DNA from: Thiopontia sp964344135 | GTDB lineage: Bacteria > Pseudomonadota > Gammaproteobacteria > GCF-002020875 | Reading direction: 5' to 3' | NCBI GenBank assembly: GCA_964344135.1 | Contig: CAYFMF010000007.1 | Location: 1 to 54,462 of the forward strand | Length of the DNA stretch: 54,462 bases | Part shown: positions 1 through 8,757 of the stretch, in pieces | How the letters are laid out: each line of letters opens with the position of its first letter | Numbering within the stretch: position 1 is the stretch's first letter | Position numbers and translations under genes: made by a program | The notes under the pieces: model-generated | Databases searched by the model: none | Told to the model about the DNA's origin: nothing | The model's input: the letters and a program-made list of their open reading frames with translations, nothing else

Positions 1-43
1 TCCGTATAGCGATAGTTGCTTCCTTGGGTATATCAAGAACCCT

Positions 44-74
44 GCGAGCAGTGCTCGCGGTCCTCTAAGGATAA
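44..74 (+). repeat. Hairpin plus GGT..TC.AAGGATAA element, copy 1
   Basis: A perfect 6-bp stem with triloop (GCGAGC-AGT-GCTCGC, 44-58) is followed directly by GGTCCTCTAAGGATAA (59-74). A near copy with the same architecture lies at 22662-22692 upstream of secE. The function is unknown; it could be a small dispersed repeat or a shared RNA element. No gene is visible in 1-221 apart from this element and the ribosome binding site of the next gene. Confidence 0.4.
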
Positions 75-221
75 GTATACCGCGCGGTCGCAACTTCACT
101 CTACGAATCAATATGTTGCACTCTTGTCCGCGATTCTGTATGCGGATTCGGGTAGAATTCGGATCTTTCAACGAATGGAGAGAGCACCAGCAGGTGATGG
201 GTCTCAAAGGAGTTTGAAGCC

Positions 222-779
222 ATGGTAAGTATGGAAACCCCGGTTTGTGAGTTTGGGGCTGCCACCCCCGATTTTGTACTGAGTGATCTGTATGGCAAGC
301 GCTGGACACCAGAGCGTCTGAAGGGGGAGAGGGGGTTGCTGGTGATGTTTATCTGCAACCACTGCCCCTATGTGAAGGCGGTACGGGAGCGGCTGGTACG
401 GGATACCCGGGAGTTGAGGGAGATGGGGATCAACAGTGTTGCGATCATGTCCAATGATCCCACCCAGTATGAGGAGGACTCCCCGGAAAATATGAGAAAG
501 ATCGCCGAGCAGTATGATTTTCCATTCCCCTATCTGCTGGATGAGAGCCAGGAGGTTGCCAGGGCGTTTGGGGCGGTCTGTACCCCCGATTTCTTCGGCT
601 ATAACGGTAATCTGGAGTTGCAGTATCGGGGGCGGCTGGATGAGAGTCGCAAGGAGACCGCTCCTGAGGGGGTACGTCGAGACCTCTTCGAGGCGATGAG
701 AGAGGTTGCCGAGACGGGTTCTGGGCCGAGAGAGCAGATTCCCAGCATGGGGTGCTCGATCAAGTGGAAAGATGATTAA
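222..779 (+). CDS. Thioredoxin-like (AhpC/TSA-type) family protein
   Basis: This 185-residue protein has the thioredoxin-fold layout of the AhpC/TSA-Redoxin group. An N-terminal stretch of the type TPDFVLSDLYG is followed by a beta strand leading into a redox-type CNHC motif (Cys45, Cys48) with the following Pro-Tyr. Members of this group are usually described as thioredoxin family or redoxin-domain proteins involved in thiol redox or peroxide chemistry; the exact substrate cannot be read here. No signal peptide is seen, so it is probably cytoplasmic. The ATG at 222 is preceded by AAAGGAG at 206-212. The gene stands alone, with 267 nt of non-coding DNA before transketolase. Confidence 0.8.
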   Translation: MVSMETPVCEFGAATPDFVLSDLYGKRWTPERLKGERGLLVMFICNHCPYVKAVRERLVRDTRELREMGINSVAIMSNDPTQYEEDSPENMRKIAEQYDFPFPYLLDESQEVARAFGAVCTPDFFGYNGNLELQYRGRLDESRKETAPEGVRRDLFEAMREVAETGSGPREQIPSMGCSIKWKDD

Positions 780-1046
780 TCTCTATTTTTATTAACTCAT
801 TGTTTTTGTGGGATGTTTGGCGTTGGCCCCATTTCCGGTAATGGGGTGATCCAAAATTCTGAATACCCATATCATTTTCCTTGGTTGATCCGCTGACTCG
901 ACTGAGTGAAAATGTGCCGTTCAATCGTGCATGGGGTCTCTGTTGGGGGGCTTGGCACAACGGTTTTGTTTACCCTGCCTTATGTGTGCTTTATCTGGAG
1001 TGCATGAGGGTTTGATTTCCTGTTTAGAGAAGGGAGAAATTAGCTT
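780..1046. other. Intergenic region with stem-loop
   Basis: This 267-nt non-coding stretch lies between the thioredoxin-like gene and tkt. It holds a perfect 7-bp stem (CCCCATT 827-833, AATGGGG 840-846) without a clear T-run, so it is at best a weak terminator. AAGGGAG at 1030-1036 is the ribosome binding site of tkt. A promoter for the carbon-metabolism operon is expected here, but I could not pick out convincing -35/-10 boxes. Confidence 0.4.
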
Positions 1047-3035
1047 ATGTCATCAAGAAGAGAACTGGCCAATGCGATTCGTGCATTGAGTATGGATGCA
1101 GTACAGAAGGCCAATTCTGGACATCCGGGTGCCCCAATGGGCATGGCGGATATCGCCGAGGTACTGTGGAATGGCCACATGAAGTACAACCCAACGAATG
1201 CAAAGTGGGCGGATCGTGACCGTTTTGTCCTCTCCAATGGCCACGGCTCCATGCTGATCTACTCTCTGCTGCACCTGACCGGCTTCAGCCTGACCATGGA
1301 TGACATCAAGGATTTCCGCCAGCTGCATGCTAAGACTGCGGGTCACCCCGAGTATGGTTATGCGGATGGTATTGAGACCACGACCGGTCCACTGGGTCAG
1401 GGAATCACCAATGCGGTGGGTATGGCGATTGCTGAGCGTACCCTGGGCGCCCAGTTCAACAAGCCGGGTCATGAGATCGTTGACCACAACACCTATGTAT
1501 TCATGGGTGATGGCTGTCTGATGGAGGGGCTCTCTCATGAGGCCTGTGCGATGGCCGGTACCCTCGGTCTTGGCAAGCTGGTTGCCTTCTGGGATGACAA
1601 TGACATCTCCATTGATGGACACATCTCCGACTGGATGGAGAAGGATGTCGGTGGGCGCTTTGAGTCTTACGGCTGGCATGTGATCCGTGATGTCGATGGC
1701 CACGATGCTGCTGCCGTTGATGCGGCGATTGCTGCGGCAAAATCTGAAACCGCAAAACCAACCCTGATCTGCTGCCGCACCACGATCGGTTTCGGTTCAC
1801 CAAACCTCTGCGGTACCCATGACTGCCATGGTGCCCCACTGGGTGACGAGGAGATTGCGGCAACCCGCAAGGAGCTGGGTTGGGAGCATGACCCATTTGT
1901 GATTCCTGATGAGGTTTATGCCGGATGGGACCACAAGGAGGCGGGCGCCACTGCGGAAGCAGACTGGCAGACAAGGTTTGATGCCTACAGGGCGGAGTTC
2001 CCTACCGAGGCGGCAGAGTTTGAGCGCCGCATGGCGGGTGATCTTCCAGCCAACTTTGAGGAGGAGATGGACAAGTTCATCGCCCAGACCCAGGCGGATA
2101 TGCCCAATATTGCCTCACGCAAGGCCTCGCAGAATGCGATTGAGGCGATGGGTCCTGTGGTTCCCGAGCTGTTTGGTGGCTCTGCCGACCTCACCGGCTC
2201 CAACCTGACCAACTGGTCCGGTTCCGTCAAGGTCAACCCCGAGAATGCCAATGGTAACTACATCTCCTGGGGTGTTCGTGAGTTTGGTATGGCTCATATG
2301 GTCAACGGCATGGTGCTGCATGGTGGTTTCCGTGCCTACAGCGGCACCTTCTTCATGTTCATGGAGTTCATGCGCAATGCACTGCGCATGTCTGCCCTGA
2401 TGAAGATCAACCCAATCTATGTCTACACCCACGACTCCATTGGTCTGGGCGAGGATGGCCCAACTCACCAGCCGGTCGAGCAGTTGGCGACCATGCGTGC
2501 GATCCCCAACTTCCATACCTGGAGAGCGTGTGATGCGATCGAGTCTGCGGTCTCCTGGAAGATGGCGATGCTGCGTGGCAATGCCCCGACAGCACTGGTC
2601 TTCTCGCGTCAGAATCTGACGCCAATGGAGCGCAGTGAGGAGCAGCTGAAGAATATCGAGAAGGGCGGTTACGTACTGAAGGATTGTGATGGCGATGCGG
2701 ATCTGATCATGATCGCAACCGGTTCCGAGGTTTCCCTGGCGGTGGATGCTGCGGCAGCGATGAGCGACGTCAATGTGCGTGTGGTCTCCATGCCTTCAAC
2801 CGATGCATTTGATGATCAGGACCAGGCCTATCAGGATTCGGTCCTCACCCCGGGCGTGAAGCGTGTTGCCATCGAGGCGGGTGTTGACAATGGCTGGCAC
2901 AAGTATGTTGGCCTCGAGGGGGCAGTGGTCTGCATGGAATCATTTGGTGAGTCTGCACCAGCTGGTGAGCTCTTCAAGCAGTTTGGATTTACGGTAGACA
3001 ACGTGGTTGCTACTGCGAAAAAAGTTCTAGGTTAA
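1047..3035 (+). CDS. tkt: Transketolase
   Basis: Transketolase (EC 2.2.1.1) moves two-carbon ketol units between sugar phosphates in the Calvin and pentose phosphate cycles, using thiamine diphosphate. The 662-residue length is normal for the family. Visible signatures are GHPGAPMGMADI near residue 27, GPLGQGITNAVGMA near 114, the ThDP/Mg motif beginning GDG at 154-156 and ending in the DDNDISIDG stretch, and the transketolase motif HDSIGLGEDGPTHQP in the middle domain. It is the first gene of tkt-gap-pgk-pyk-fba, with gap only 19 nt downstream. AAGGGAG lies 10 nt before the ATG. A cytoplasmic role in carbon fixation is inferred from the neighbours. Confidence 0.97.
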   Translation: MSSRRELANAIRALSMDAVQKANSGHPGAPMGMADIAEVLWNGHMKYNPTNAKWADRDRFVLSNGHGSMLIYSLLHLTGFSLTMDDIKDFRQLHAKTAGHPEYGYADGIETTTGPLGQGITNAVGMAIAERTLGAQFNKPGHEIVDHNTYVFMGDGCLMEGLSHEACAMAGTLGLGKLVAFWDDNDISIDGHISDWMEKDVGGRFESYGWHVIRDVDGHDAAAVDAAIAAAKSETAKPTLICCRTTIGFGSPNLCGTHDCHGAPLGDEEIAATRKELGWEHDPFVIPDEVYAGWDHKEAGATAEADWQTRFDAYRAEFPTEAAEFERRMAGDLPANFEEEMDKFIAQTQADMPNIASRKASQNAIEAMGPVVPELFGGSADLTGSNLTNWSGSVKVNPENANGNYISWGVREFGMAHMVNGMVLHGGFRAYSGTFFMFMEFMRNALRMSALMKINPIYVYTHDSIGLGEDGPTHQPVEQLATMRAIPNFHTWRACDAIESAVSWKMAMLRGNAPTALVFSRQNLTPMERSEEQLKNIEKGGYVLKDCDGDADLIMIATGSEVSLAVDAAAAMSDVNVRVVSMPSTDAFDDQDQAYQDSVLTPGVKRVAIEAGVDNGWHKYVGLEGAVVCMESFGESAPAGELFKQFGFTVDNVVATAKKVLG

Positions 3036-3054
3036 TTAGTAAGGAGCAATAAAG

Positions 3055-4062
3055 ATGACAATTAAAGTCGGAATTAATGGATTTGGCCGTATCGGCCGTA
3101 TGGTTTTCCGTGCCGTTTATGATGAGGCGGAGTTTAATGATATCGAGATCGTTGGTGTAAACGATCTGCTGGATGCAGAGTACCTCGCCTACATGCTGAA
3201 GTATGACTCGGTTCATGGCCGTTTCAGTGGTGAAGTCTCCTCTGAAGAGGGTGCCCTGATTGTTGATGGCCGCAAGATCCGCCTCACTGCAGAGCGTGAT
3301 CCTGCTGACCTGAAGTGGGATGAGGTTGGTGCCGATCTGGTTGTTGACTCCACCGGTTTCTTCCTGACGGAAGAGGGTTGCCAGAAGCATATCGATGCAG
3401 GCGCCAAGAAGGTGGTTCAGTCTGCCCCATCCAAGGATGGCACGCCAATGTTCGTCTATGGTGTAAACCATGAGACCTATGCCGGTCAGGCAATTGTCTC
3501 CGCAGCCTCCTGTACCACAAACTGTCTGGCACCTGTTGCCAAGGTTCTGAACGACAAGTGGGGGCTGAAGCGTGGCCTGATGACCACCGTTCACGCCGCA
3601 ACAGCAACCCAGAAGACCGTAGACGGCCCATCCATGAAGGATTGGCGTGGTGGTCGTGGAATCCTGGAGAACATGATTCCATCCTCAACCGGTGCTGCAA
3701 AGGCGGTTGGTGTGGTTCTTCCTGAGCTGAATGGCAAGCTGACCGGTATGGCTTTCCGTGTACCTACCTCTGACGTCTCTGTTGTTGATCTGACAGTTGA
3801 GCTGAATAATGAGGCCAGCTATGACGATATCTGTGCCGCGATGAAGGCTGCCTCCGAGGGCGAGATGAAGGGTACGCTGGGCTACACCGACGAGAAGGTG
3901 GTTTCCACCGACTTCCGTGGCATCAGCAACTCCTCCATCTTTGATGCAGAGGCCGGTATTGCACTGGACGGTACCTTTGTGAAGGTGGTCTCCTGGTACG
4001 ACAATGAGTACGGGTACACCTGTAACATGATGCGTTTCGTTCAGCATGTAGCCAACAACTAA
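3055..4062 (+). CDS. gap: Glyceraldehyde-3-phosphate dehydrogenase
   Basis: Type I GAPDH interconverts glyceraldehyde-3-phosphate and 1,3-bisphosphoglycerate with NAD(P). At 335 residues it has the usual length. The Rossmann motif INGFGRIGR is at residues 8-16 and the catalytic SAASCTTNCLAP motif places the nucleophile at Cys153. The conserved WYDNEYGY stretch is near the C-terminus. AAGGAG at 3041-3046 sits 8 nt before the ATG. The position between transketolase and phosphoglycerate kinase fits use in both glycolysis and the reductive pentose phosphate cycle. Cofactor preference cannot be read with confidence by eye. Confidence 0.97.
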   Translation: MTIKVGINGFGRIGRMVFRAVYDEAEFNDIEIVGVNDLLDAEYLAYMLKYDSVHGRFSGEVSSEEGALIVDGRKIRLTAERDPADLKWDEVGADLVVDSTGFFLTEEGCQKHIDAGAKKVVQSAPSKDGTPMFVYGVNHETYAGQAIVSAASCTTNCLAPVAKVLNDKWGLKRGLMTTVHAATATQKTVDGPSMKDWRGGRGILENMIPSSTGAAKAVGVVLPELNGKLTGMAFRVPTSDVSVVDLTVELNNEASYDDICAAMKAASEGEMKGTLGYTDEKVVSTDFRGISNSSIFDAEAGIALDGTFVKVVSWYDNEYGYTCNMMRFVQHVANN

Positions 4063-4097
4063 ACCAGTAATTAGTGGCTGGTTGTTAGTGGTTTGTT

Positions 4098-4164
4098 AAC
4101 CGCAGGGGGCACGGAGCAGGCAGAGGGATCTCAATTCTCTCCGCTCTCTGTGCCCTCTCTGGTT
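4098..4164. repeat. Imperfect inverted repeat between gap and pgk
   Basis: Two arms of about 28 nt (4098-4125 and 4137-4164) are inverted, imperfect copies of each other, built around AACC..AG.GGGCAC.GAG. They could fold into a long stem in the gap-pgk transcript. The GGGCACAGAG-type wording resembles small palindromic repeats dispersed in many bacterial genomes; this is from memory and unchecked. TTAGTGG units at 4071-4077 and 4085-4091 lie just upstream. The rest of 4063-4238 holds only the pgk ribosome binding site AGGAG (4225-4229). Confidence 0.5.
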
Positions 4165-4238
4165 TTATCCATTGCCAGAGTGTTTTGAAAAGCCTGTTTT
4201 TTCAAAAGATTCTACATTTTATTCAGGAGTAAAGAAGT

Positions 4239-5420
4239 ATGTCTGTAATCAAGATGACTGACCTCGATCTTGCCGGTAAGCGTGTACTGATTCGCCAGGA
4301 CCTCAATGTTCCGGTCAAGGATGGCAAGGTAACCAGTGACAAGCGAATTCGTGCCTCCATGCCGACGATTGAGCACTGCATCAATGCCGGGGCACAGGTG
4401 ATGCTGATGTCTCATCTGGGGCGCCCAACCGAGGGAGAGCCTGCCGCCGAGTTCTCACTGAAGCCGGTCTCCGACTATCTGTCGGATGCACTGGGCAAGG
4501 AGGTAGCACTGGTTCCCGACTATCTGGAGCGTGCCCCCTCGATGGGTGATGGGGATGTGGTACTGCTGGAAAACGTCCGCTTCAATGTGGGTGAGAAGAA
4601 GAATGACGAGGGACTCTCCAGGCGGTATGCAGAATTGTGTGACATCTATGTGATGGATGCATTTGGTACGGCCCACCGTGCGCAGGCATCGACGCATGGG
4701 GTGGCGAGTGCAGCCCCTGCAGCCTGTGCAGGCCCCCTGCTGGCTGGCGAGCTGGAGGCTCTGGGCAAGGCGCTGGACAATCCGGCGCGTCCAATGGCCG
4801 CCATTGTGGGCGGCTCCAAGGTCTCCACCAAGCTGACGGTTCTGGAGTCTCTCTCCGGGGTGGTGGATCAGCTGATCCCTGGTGGTGGTATCGCCAATAC
4901 CTTTATCGCGGCTGCGGGCCACAATGTGGGCAAGTCCCTGGTAGAGGTGGATCTGATTCCCGAGGCACAGCGCCTGATGGAGGCCGCAAAGGCCAAGGGT
5001 GGTGAGATTCCGGTTCCAACCGATGTGGTTGTGGGCAAGGAGTTCTCCGAGTCTGCCGAGGCAATCGTAAAGCGGGTTGAGGATGTGGCAGATGATGACA
5101 TGATCTTCGATATCGGCCCCGAGACGGCTGCCCGTTTTGCAGAGATGATGAAGGCTGCAGGAACCGTGGTCTGGAACGGCCCGGTTGGTGTTTTTGAGTT
5201 TGATCAGTTTGGTGAGGGGACCAGGATACTGGGAATGGCCATTGCCGACTCCGCTGCATTCTCGATTGCTGGCGGTGGTGACACCCTGGCTGCAGTTGAT
5301 AAATATGGAATTTCCGAGAGGGTCTCCTACATCTCTACCGGTGGTGGTGCCTTCCTGGAGTTCCTGGAGGGTAAAAAGTTACCTGCCGTAGCTATTCTCG
5401 AAGAGCGCGCAAAGGGATAG
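4239..5420 (+). CDS. pgk: Phosphoglycerate kinase
   Basis: Phosphoglycerate kinase (EC 2.7.2.3) transfers phosphate between 1,3-bisphosphoglycerate and ADP; in carbon fixation it runs toward ATP use. The 393-residue length is typical. The N-terminal domain shows RVLIRQDLNVPV and the SHLGRPTEG substrate-binding motif. The C-terminal nucleotide domain shows VWNGPVGVFE, GGGDTLAAV and the final STGGGAFLEFLEG hinge motif. The gene follows gap after 176 nt that contain an inverted repeat, and pyk begins 36 nt after its stop. It is probably cotranscribed with both. Confidence 0.97.
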   Translation: MSVIKMTDLDLAGKRVLIRQDLNVPVKDGKVTSDKRIRASMPTIEHCINAGAQVMLMSHLGRPTEGEPAAEFSLKPVSDYLSDALGKEVALVPDYLERAPSMGDGDVVLLENVRFNVGEKKNDEGLSRRYAELCDIYVMDAFGTAHRAQASTHGVASAAPAACAGPLLAGELEALGKALDNPARPMAAIVGGSKVSTKLTVLESLSGVVDQLIPGGGIANTFIAAAGHNVGKSLVEVDLIPEAQRLMEAAKAKGGEIPVPTDVVVGKEFSESAEAIVKRVEDVADDDMIFDIGPETAARFAEMMKAAGTVVWNGPVGVFEFDQFGEGTRILGMAIADSAAFSIAGGGDTLAAVDKYGISERVSYISTGGGAFLEFLEGKKLPAVAILEERAKG

Positions 5421-5456
5421 AATAGGGGCTTTATTCACCCTGACCACGGGAACAGT

Positions 5457-6899
5457 ATGCTGCGACGCACAAAGATCATTGCAACCCTCGGGCCGGCGAC
5501 GGATTCACCAGAAGCGCTGGATCGATTGATCGAGGCGGGCATTGATGTAGTGCGTCTCAACTTCTCTCACGGCACGGAAGAGGAGCATCTCAACCGGGCA
5601 GAGACGGTCCGCAACCGCGCTCGGGCTCATGGCCGTCAGGTGGGTGTGGTCGCAGATCTGCAGGGGCCCAAGATTCGGATTGGTAAATTCGAGAATGGCA
5701 AGATCGATCTGGCAGAGGGGGACTCCTTCTGTATCGATATGGATCTTGATATCAATGCCGGTAATCAGGAGGCGGTGGGTTCCACCTATAAGTTACTGAA
5801 TGAGGATGTCTCTCGTGGAGACTCTCTGCTGCTGGATGACGGACGGATCGTGCTCTGGGTCTCCGAGGTCGATGGTGCCAGGATCCAGTGCCGAGTCACG
5901 ACCGGTGGAACACTCTCCAACAACAAGGGGATCAATCTCCAGGGCGGAGGGCTCTCCGCTGCTGCATTGACCGACAAGGACCGTGCAGACATCAAAACTG
6001 CAGCCAGGATGCAGGCTGACTATATCGCCATCTCCTTTGTTCAGAGTGCCGAGGATATACGTGAGGCGAGGGCGCTGTTGAAGGAGGCTGGCTGGAGTGA
6101 TTGCGGTGTAATCTCCAAGATCGAGCGAGCCGAGGCCATCGCGGTCGCCGATGAGATCGTCATGGAGTCGGATGGCATCATGATTGCGCGTGGTGATCTT
6201 GGGGTGGAGATTGGGGATGCGGCACTTCCACCGGTCCAGAAGCGTCTGATCAAGCTGGCCCGCTCGATGGACCGTGTCGCGATTACTGCAACCCAGATGA
6301 TGGAGAGCATGATCGAGAATCCCATCCCGACCCGTGCAGAGGTCTTTGATGTGGCCAATGCGGTACTGGATGGAACCGATGCGGTGATGCTCTCCGGAGA
6401 GACCGCCGTTGGGAAATATCCGGAGAAGGTGGTTGAGGCCATGGCCTCCATCTGTCTGGAGGCCGAGAATCAGCGGGTAGCCAAGGTCTCCGGCCACCGC
6501 ATGAATGAGCACTTCCGTCGCAGGGATGAGGCGATTGCGATGGCGGCCATGTATACGGCCAACCATCTGGGGGTGAAGGCGATTGCGGCACTGACCGAGT
6601 CCGGATCTACTGCACTCTGGATGTCCCGTATCAGCTCTGGAATTCCAATCTTTGCGATGACAAGGAATCTGCAGACCCGTCGCAAGGTAACCCTCTATCG
6701 CGGTGTCTATCCGGTCAGCTTTGACCTGACCAACAAGAACAAGGATCAGGTCAATCAGGAGATGATTGATGAGCTGGTGCGCCGTGGTGTAGTGAGAACA
6801 GGGGACAACATCATCCTGACCAAGGGTGACCTGGTCGGGGAGGGTGGTGGAACCAACACCATGAAGATCTGCCGTGTTGGGGACAAATCCCTGGCCTGA
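5457..6899 (+). CDS. pyk: Pyruvate kinase
   Basis: Pyruvate kinase (EC 2.7.1.40) converts phosphoenolpyruvate and ADP to pyruvate and ATP. The 480 residues match the bacterial family. The N-terminus reads RRTKIIATLGPA, the B domain follows, and the active-site Mg/PEP motif MIARGDLGVEI starts at residue 242. ATQMMESMI follows, and a C-terminal regulatory domain ends in a glycine-rich region. The start is preceded only by a weak GGGA, so translation may be modest or coupled to pgk. Its presence inside a Calvin-type block links triose phosphate output to pyruvate supply. Confidence 0.96.
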   Translation: MLRRTKIIATLGPATDSPEALDRLIEAGIDVVRLNFSHGTEEEHLNRAETVRNRARAHGRQVGVVADLQGPKIRIGKFENGKIDLAEGDSFCIDMDLDINAGNQEAVGSTYKLLNEDVSRGDSLLLDDGRIVLWVSEVDGARIQCRVTTGGTLSNNKGINLQGGGLSAAALTDKDRADIKTAARMQADYIAISFVQSAEDIREARALLKEAGWSDCGVISKIERAEAIAVADEIVMESDGIMIARGDLGVEIGDAALPPVQKRLIKLARSMDRVAITATQMMESMIENPIPTRAEVFDVANAVLDGTDAVMLSGETAVGKYPEKVVEAMASICLEAENQRVAKVSGHRMNEHFRRRDEAIAMAAMYTANHLGVKAIAALTESGSTALWMSRISSGIPIFAMTRNLQTRRKVTLYRGVYPVSFDLTNKNKDQVNQEMIDELVRRGVVRTGDNIILTKGDLVGEGGGTNTMKICRVGDKSLA

Positions 6900-6959
6900 G
6901 GTGGCAGTTTTCATTTTTCTGAAAGATATATTTTGTAAGTCAATTTAAGGAGAAGATCG

Positions 6960-8021
6960 ATGCTGATTTCAATGCGTCAACTGCTGGATCATGCAGCAGA
7001 GAATGGCTATGGAATGCCTGCGTTCAACGTCAACAACATGGAGCAGGTGCATGCCATCATGCAGGCTGCTGATGAGACCAACAGTCCGGTTATCATGCAG
7101 GGTTCTGCGGGTGCCCGTTCCTATGCGGGTGAGCCATTCCTGCGCCATCTGATCTCCGCAGCGGTGGAGATGTACCCACACATTCCTGTGGTGATGCACC
7201 AGGATCACGGTTCCGAGCCGGCGATCTGCCTGCGCTCCATTCAGTCCGGCTTTACCTCGGTAATGATGGACGGATCGCTGATGGCGGACTGCAAGACTCC
7301 GTCCACCTTTGAGTATAACGTTGATGTAACCAGGACCGTTGTCGAGATGGCCCATGCGGGCGGTGTCTCGGTAGAGGGTGAGCTGGGTTGCCTCGGTTCA
7401 CTGGAGACCGGTGAGATGGGTGAGGAAGATGGCCACGGTGCAGAGGGCAAGCTGGATCTGGATATGCTGCTGACGGACCCGGAAGAGGCCGCAACCTTTG
7501 TGAAGGCGACCGGTGTTGATGCGCTGGCTATTGCGATCGGTACCTCTCACGGTGCCTACAAGTTCACTCAGGAGCCCACCGGTGAGGTTCTGCGAATTGA
7601 TCGAATCAAGGAGATCAATGCACGAATTCCGGATACCCATCTGGTAATGCATGGCTCCTCTTCCGTACCTCAGGACTGGCTGAAGATCATCAATGACTTT
7701 GGTGGTGACATGGGGCAGACCTATGGTGTACCGGTTCCTGAGATTGTAGAGGGAATCAGGTCTGGTGTGCGCAAGGTCAATATTGATACTGATCTGCGTA
7801 TGGCCTCTACAGGTTCTGTACGTCGTCATCTGCAGGAGAATGCATCCAACTTCGATCCTCGCAAGTTCCTCAAGGAGGCAACCAATGGCATGAAGGAGAT
7901 CTGCAAGAATCGCTACCAGGAGTTTGGTTGTGAGGGGATGGCAGACAAGATCAAGCCGGTCTCTCTGGAGGTGATGTTTGGTCGTTACGGAGCTGGGGAG
8001 CTGGATCCAAAGGTCAACTGA
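6960..8021 (+). CDS. fba: Fructose-bisphosphate aldolase, class II (Calvin cycle type)
   Basis: Class II aldolase (EC 4.1.2.13) condenses dihydroxyacetone phosphate with glyceraldehyde-3-phosphate; family members of this subtype also act as sedoheptulose-bisphosphate aldolase. The 353 residues fit the CbbA-like subgroup. MPAFNVNNMEQVHAIM lies near the start. The metal/catalytic stretch MHQDHGSE gives H80, D82 and H83. A glycine-rich phosphate-binding motif (HGSSSVP) and the NIDTDLR motif follow. AAGGAG lies just upstream of the ATG. It is the last gene of the operon and is followed by a strong terminator 23 nt beyond the stop. Confidence 0.95.
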   Translation: MLISMRQLLDHAAENGYGMPAFNVNNMEQVHAIMQAADETNSPVIMQGSAGARSYAGEPFLRHLISAAVEMYPHIPVVMHQDHGSEPAICLRSIQSGFTSVMMDGSLMADCKTPSTFEYNVDVTRTVVEMAHAGGVSVEGELGCLGSLETGEMGEEDGHGAEGKLDLDMLLTDPEEAATFVKATGVDALAIAIGTSHGAYKFTQEPTGEVLRIDRIKEINARIPDTHLVMHGSSSVPQDWLKIINDFGGDMGQTYGVPVPEIVEGIRSGVRKVNIDTDLRMASTGSVRRHLQENASNFDPRKFLKEATNGMKEICKNRYQEFGCEGMADKIKPVSLEVMFGRYGAGELDPKVN

Positions 8022-8044
8022 TCTGTGACCCCTGAAACGTTCTG

Positions 8045-8072
8045 AAAAAAGCCCGCATCTGCGGGCTTTTTT
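8045..8072 (+). terminator. Bidirectional intrinsic terminator between fba and pilW
   Basis: The sequence AAAAAA-GCCCGCATCTGCGGGC-TTTTTT forms a GC-rich stem flanked by A6 on one side and T6 on the other. It can therefore terminate the fba operon on + and the convergent pilVW transcript on -. The 3' end of pilW is only a few bases away. Confidence 0.93.
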
Positions 8073-8076
8073 CTGT

Positions 8077-8757
8077 TTAGTGGTTTCTCAGCTGTATGGT
8101 TGTACGGTAGATCCTGCGCAGATAGTGGTCATTGTAGGGGCCATGGACGGTCTCGAAGAGCGTGTAACTTCCCAAATCCGGCTTCTGGCGCACCGGGAGG
8201 CCGCTGCGTAGCAGCAGTGCGACCTGAATGGTGTGGACTTCGCTCCAGTCCGAGATGGAGTTGGCGGCAAGATAGCGGTCAATGGAGCGGTCTCCATCGA
8301 GATCACTGCCGAAGCGGAACTGCAGCCCCTCGATGTGGCTGGTGAGTGTCTGCGGTGTGGGTGAGGATCCCCCATTGCCGTCACATCGCAGGGTGCCCGC
8401 TTCCATATAGTAGCGAATGGTTGATGAGGAGGAGCCGGCACAATCTTTTGCGCCCTGGTAGCTGAGGGTCAGGGAGTCACTGCCGTTTTCTCCGCTCTGG
8501 TTGGCGGCGGATAGTGGTGTTCCGGAGAACTCCCCGGCGGGGTAGCCTGCCTTTCTCAGCTCTGCGGAGAGAAACTGGATGGCATGGCGCCCCCGCTCAT
8601 GGAGATCGAGCCACTGCTGCTGATACTGGAAGCTCTCACGTCCATCGACAAAGAGTCGCGTTGTTGCCAGCAGAATGGTGATACCCAGTGCAATGGCGAC
8701 CAGCAGCTCGACCAGAGTAAATCCGCCCTTGCGCTGCCTGTTATCGGGATGGATCAT
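8077..8757 (-). CDS. pilW: PilW-like type IV pilus minor prepilin
   Basis: This 226-residue protein carries a class III (prepilin) signal. A short basic leader ends in Gly-Gly, followed by FTLVELLVAIALG with the conserved Glu at mature position 5 and a hydrophobic helix. The rest matches the general layout of PilW-type minor pilins: an amphipathic stretch, an AELRKAGY segment and a C-terminal globular domain. Minor pilins prime type IV pilus assembly in the inner membrane and periplasm. Its ATG overlaps the pilV stop by 4 nt (ATGA), so the pair is translationally coupled. The usual neighbours pilX and pilY1 are absent; the gene runs straight into the terminator. The PilW assignment is firmer than the exact role. 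Confidence 0.75.
   Translation of the reverse strand: MIHPDNRQRKGGFTLVELLVAIALGITILLATTRLFVDGRESFQYQQQWLDLHERGRHAIQFLSAELRKAGYPAGEFSGTPLSAANQSGENGSDSLTLSYQGAKDCAGSSSSTIRYYMEAGTLRCDGNGGSSPTPQTLTSHIEGLQFRFGSDLDGDRSIDRYLAANSISDWSEVHTIQVALLLRSGLPVRQKPDLGSYTLFETVHGPYNDHYLRRIYRTTIQLRNH

Noticed and set aside
16..228. Open frame of 70 codons before the thioredoxin-like gene
   Set aside because: It crosses the hairpin element and the next gene's ribosome binding site, has no plausible start signal, and its composition looks random.
952..972. TTGGCAC-N5-TTTTG resembling a sigma-54 promoter before tkt
   Set aside because: The -24 half is good, but the -12 half lacks the GC required at correct spacing, and no activator site or sigma-54-type context is visible.
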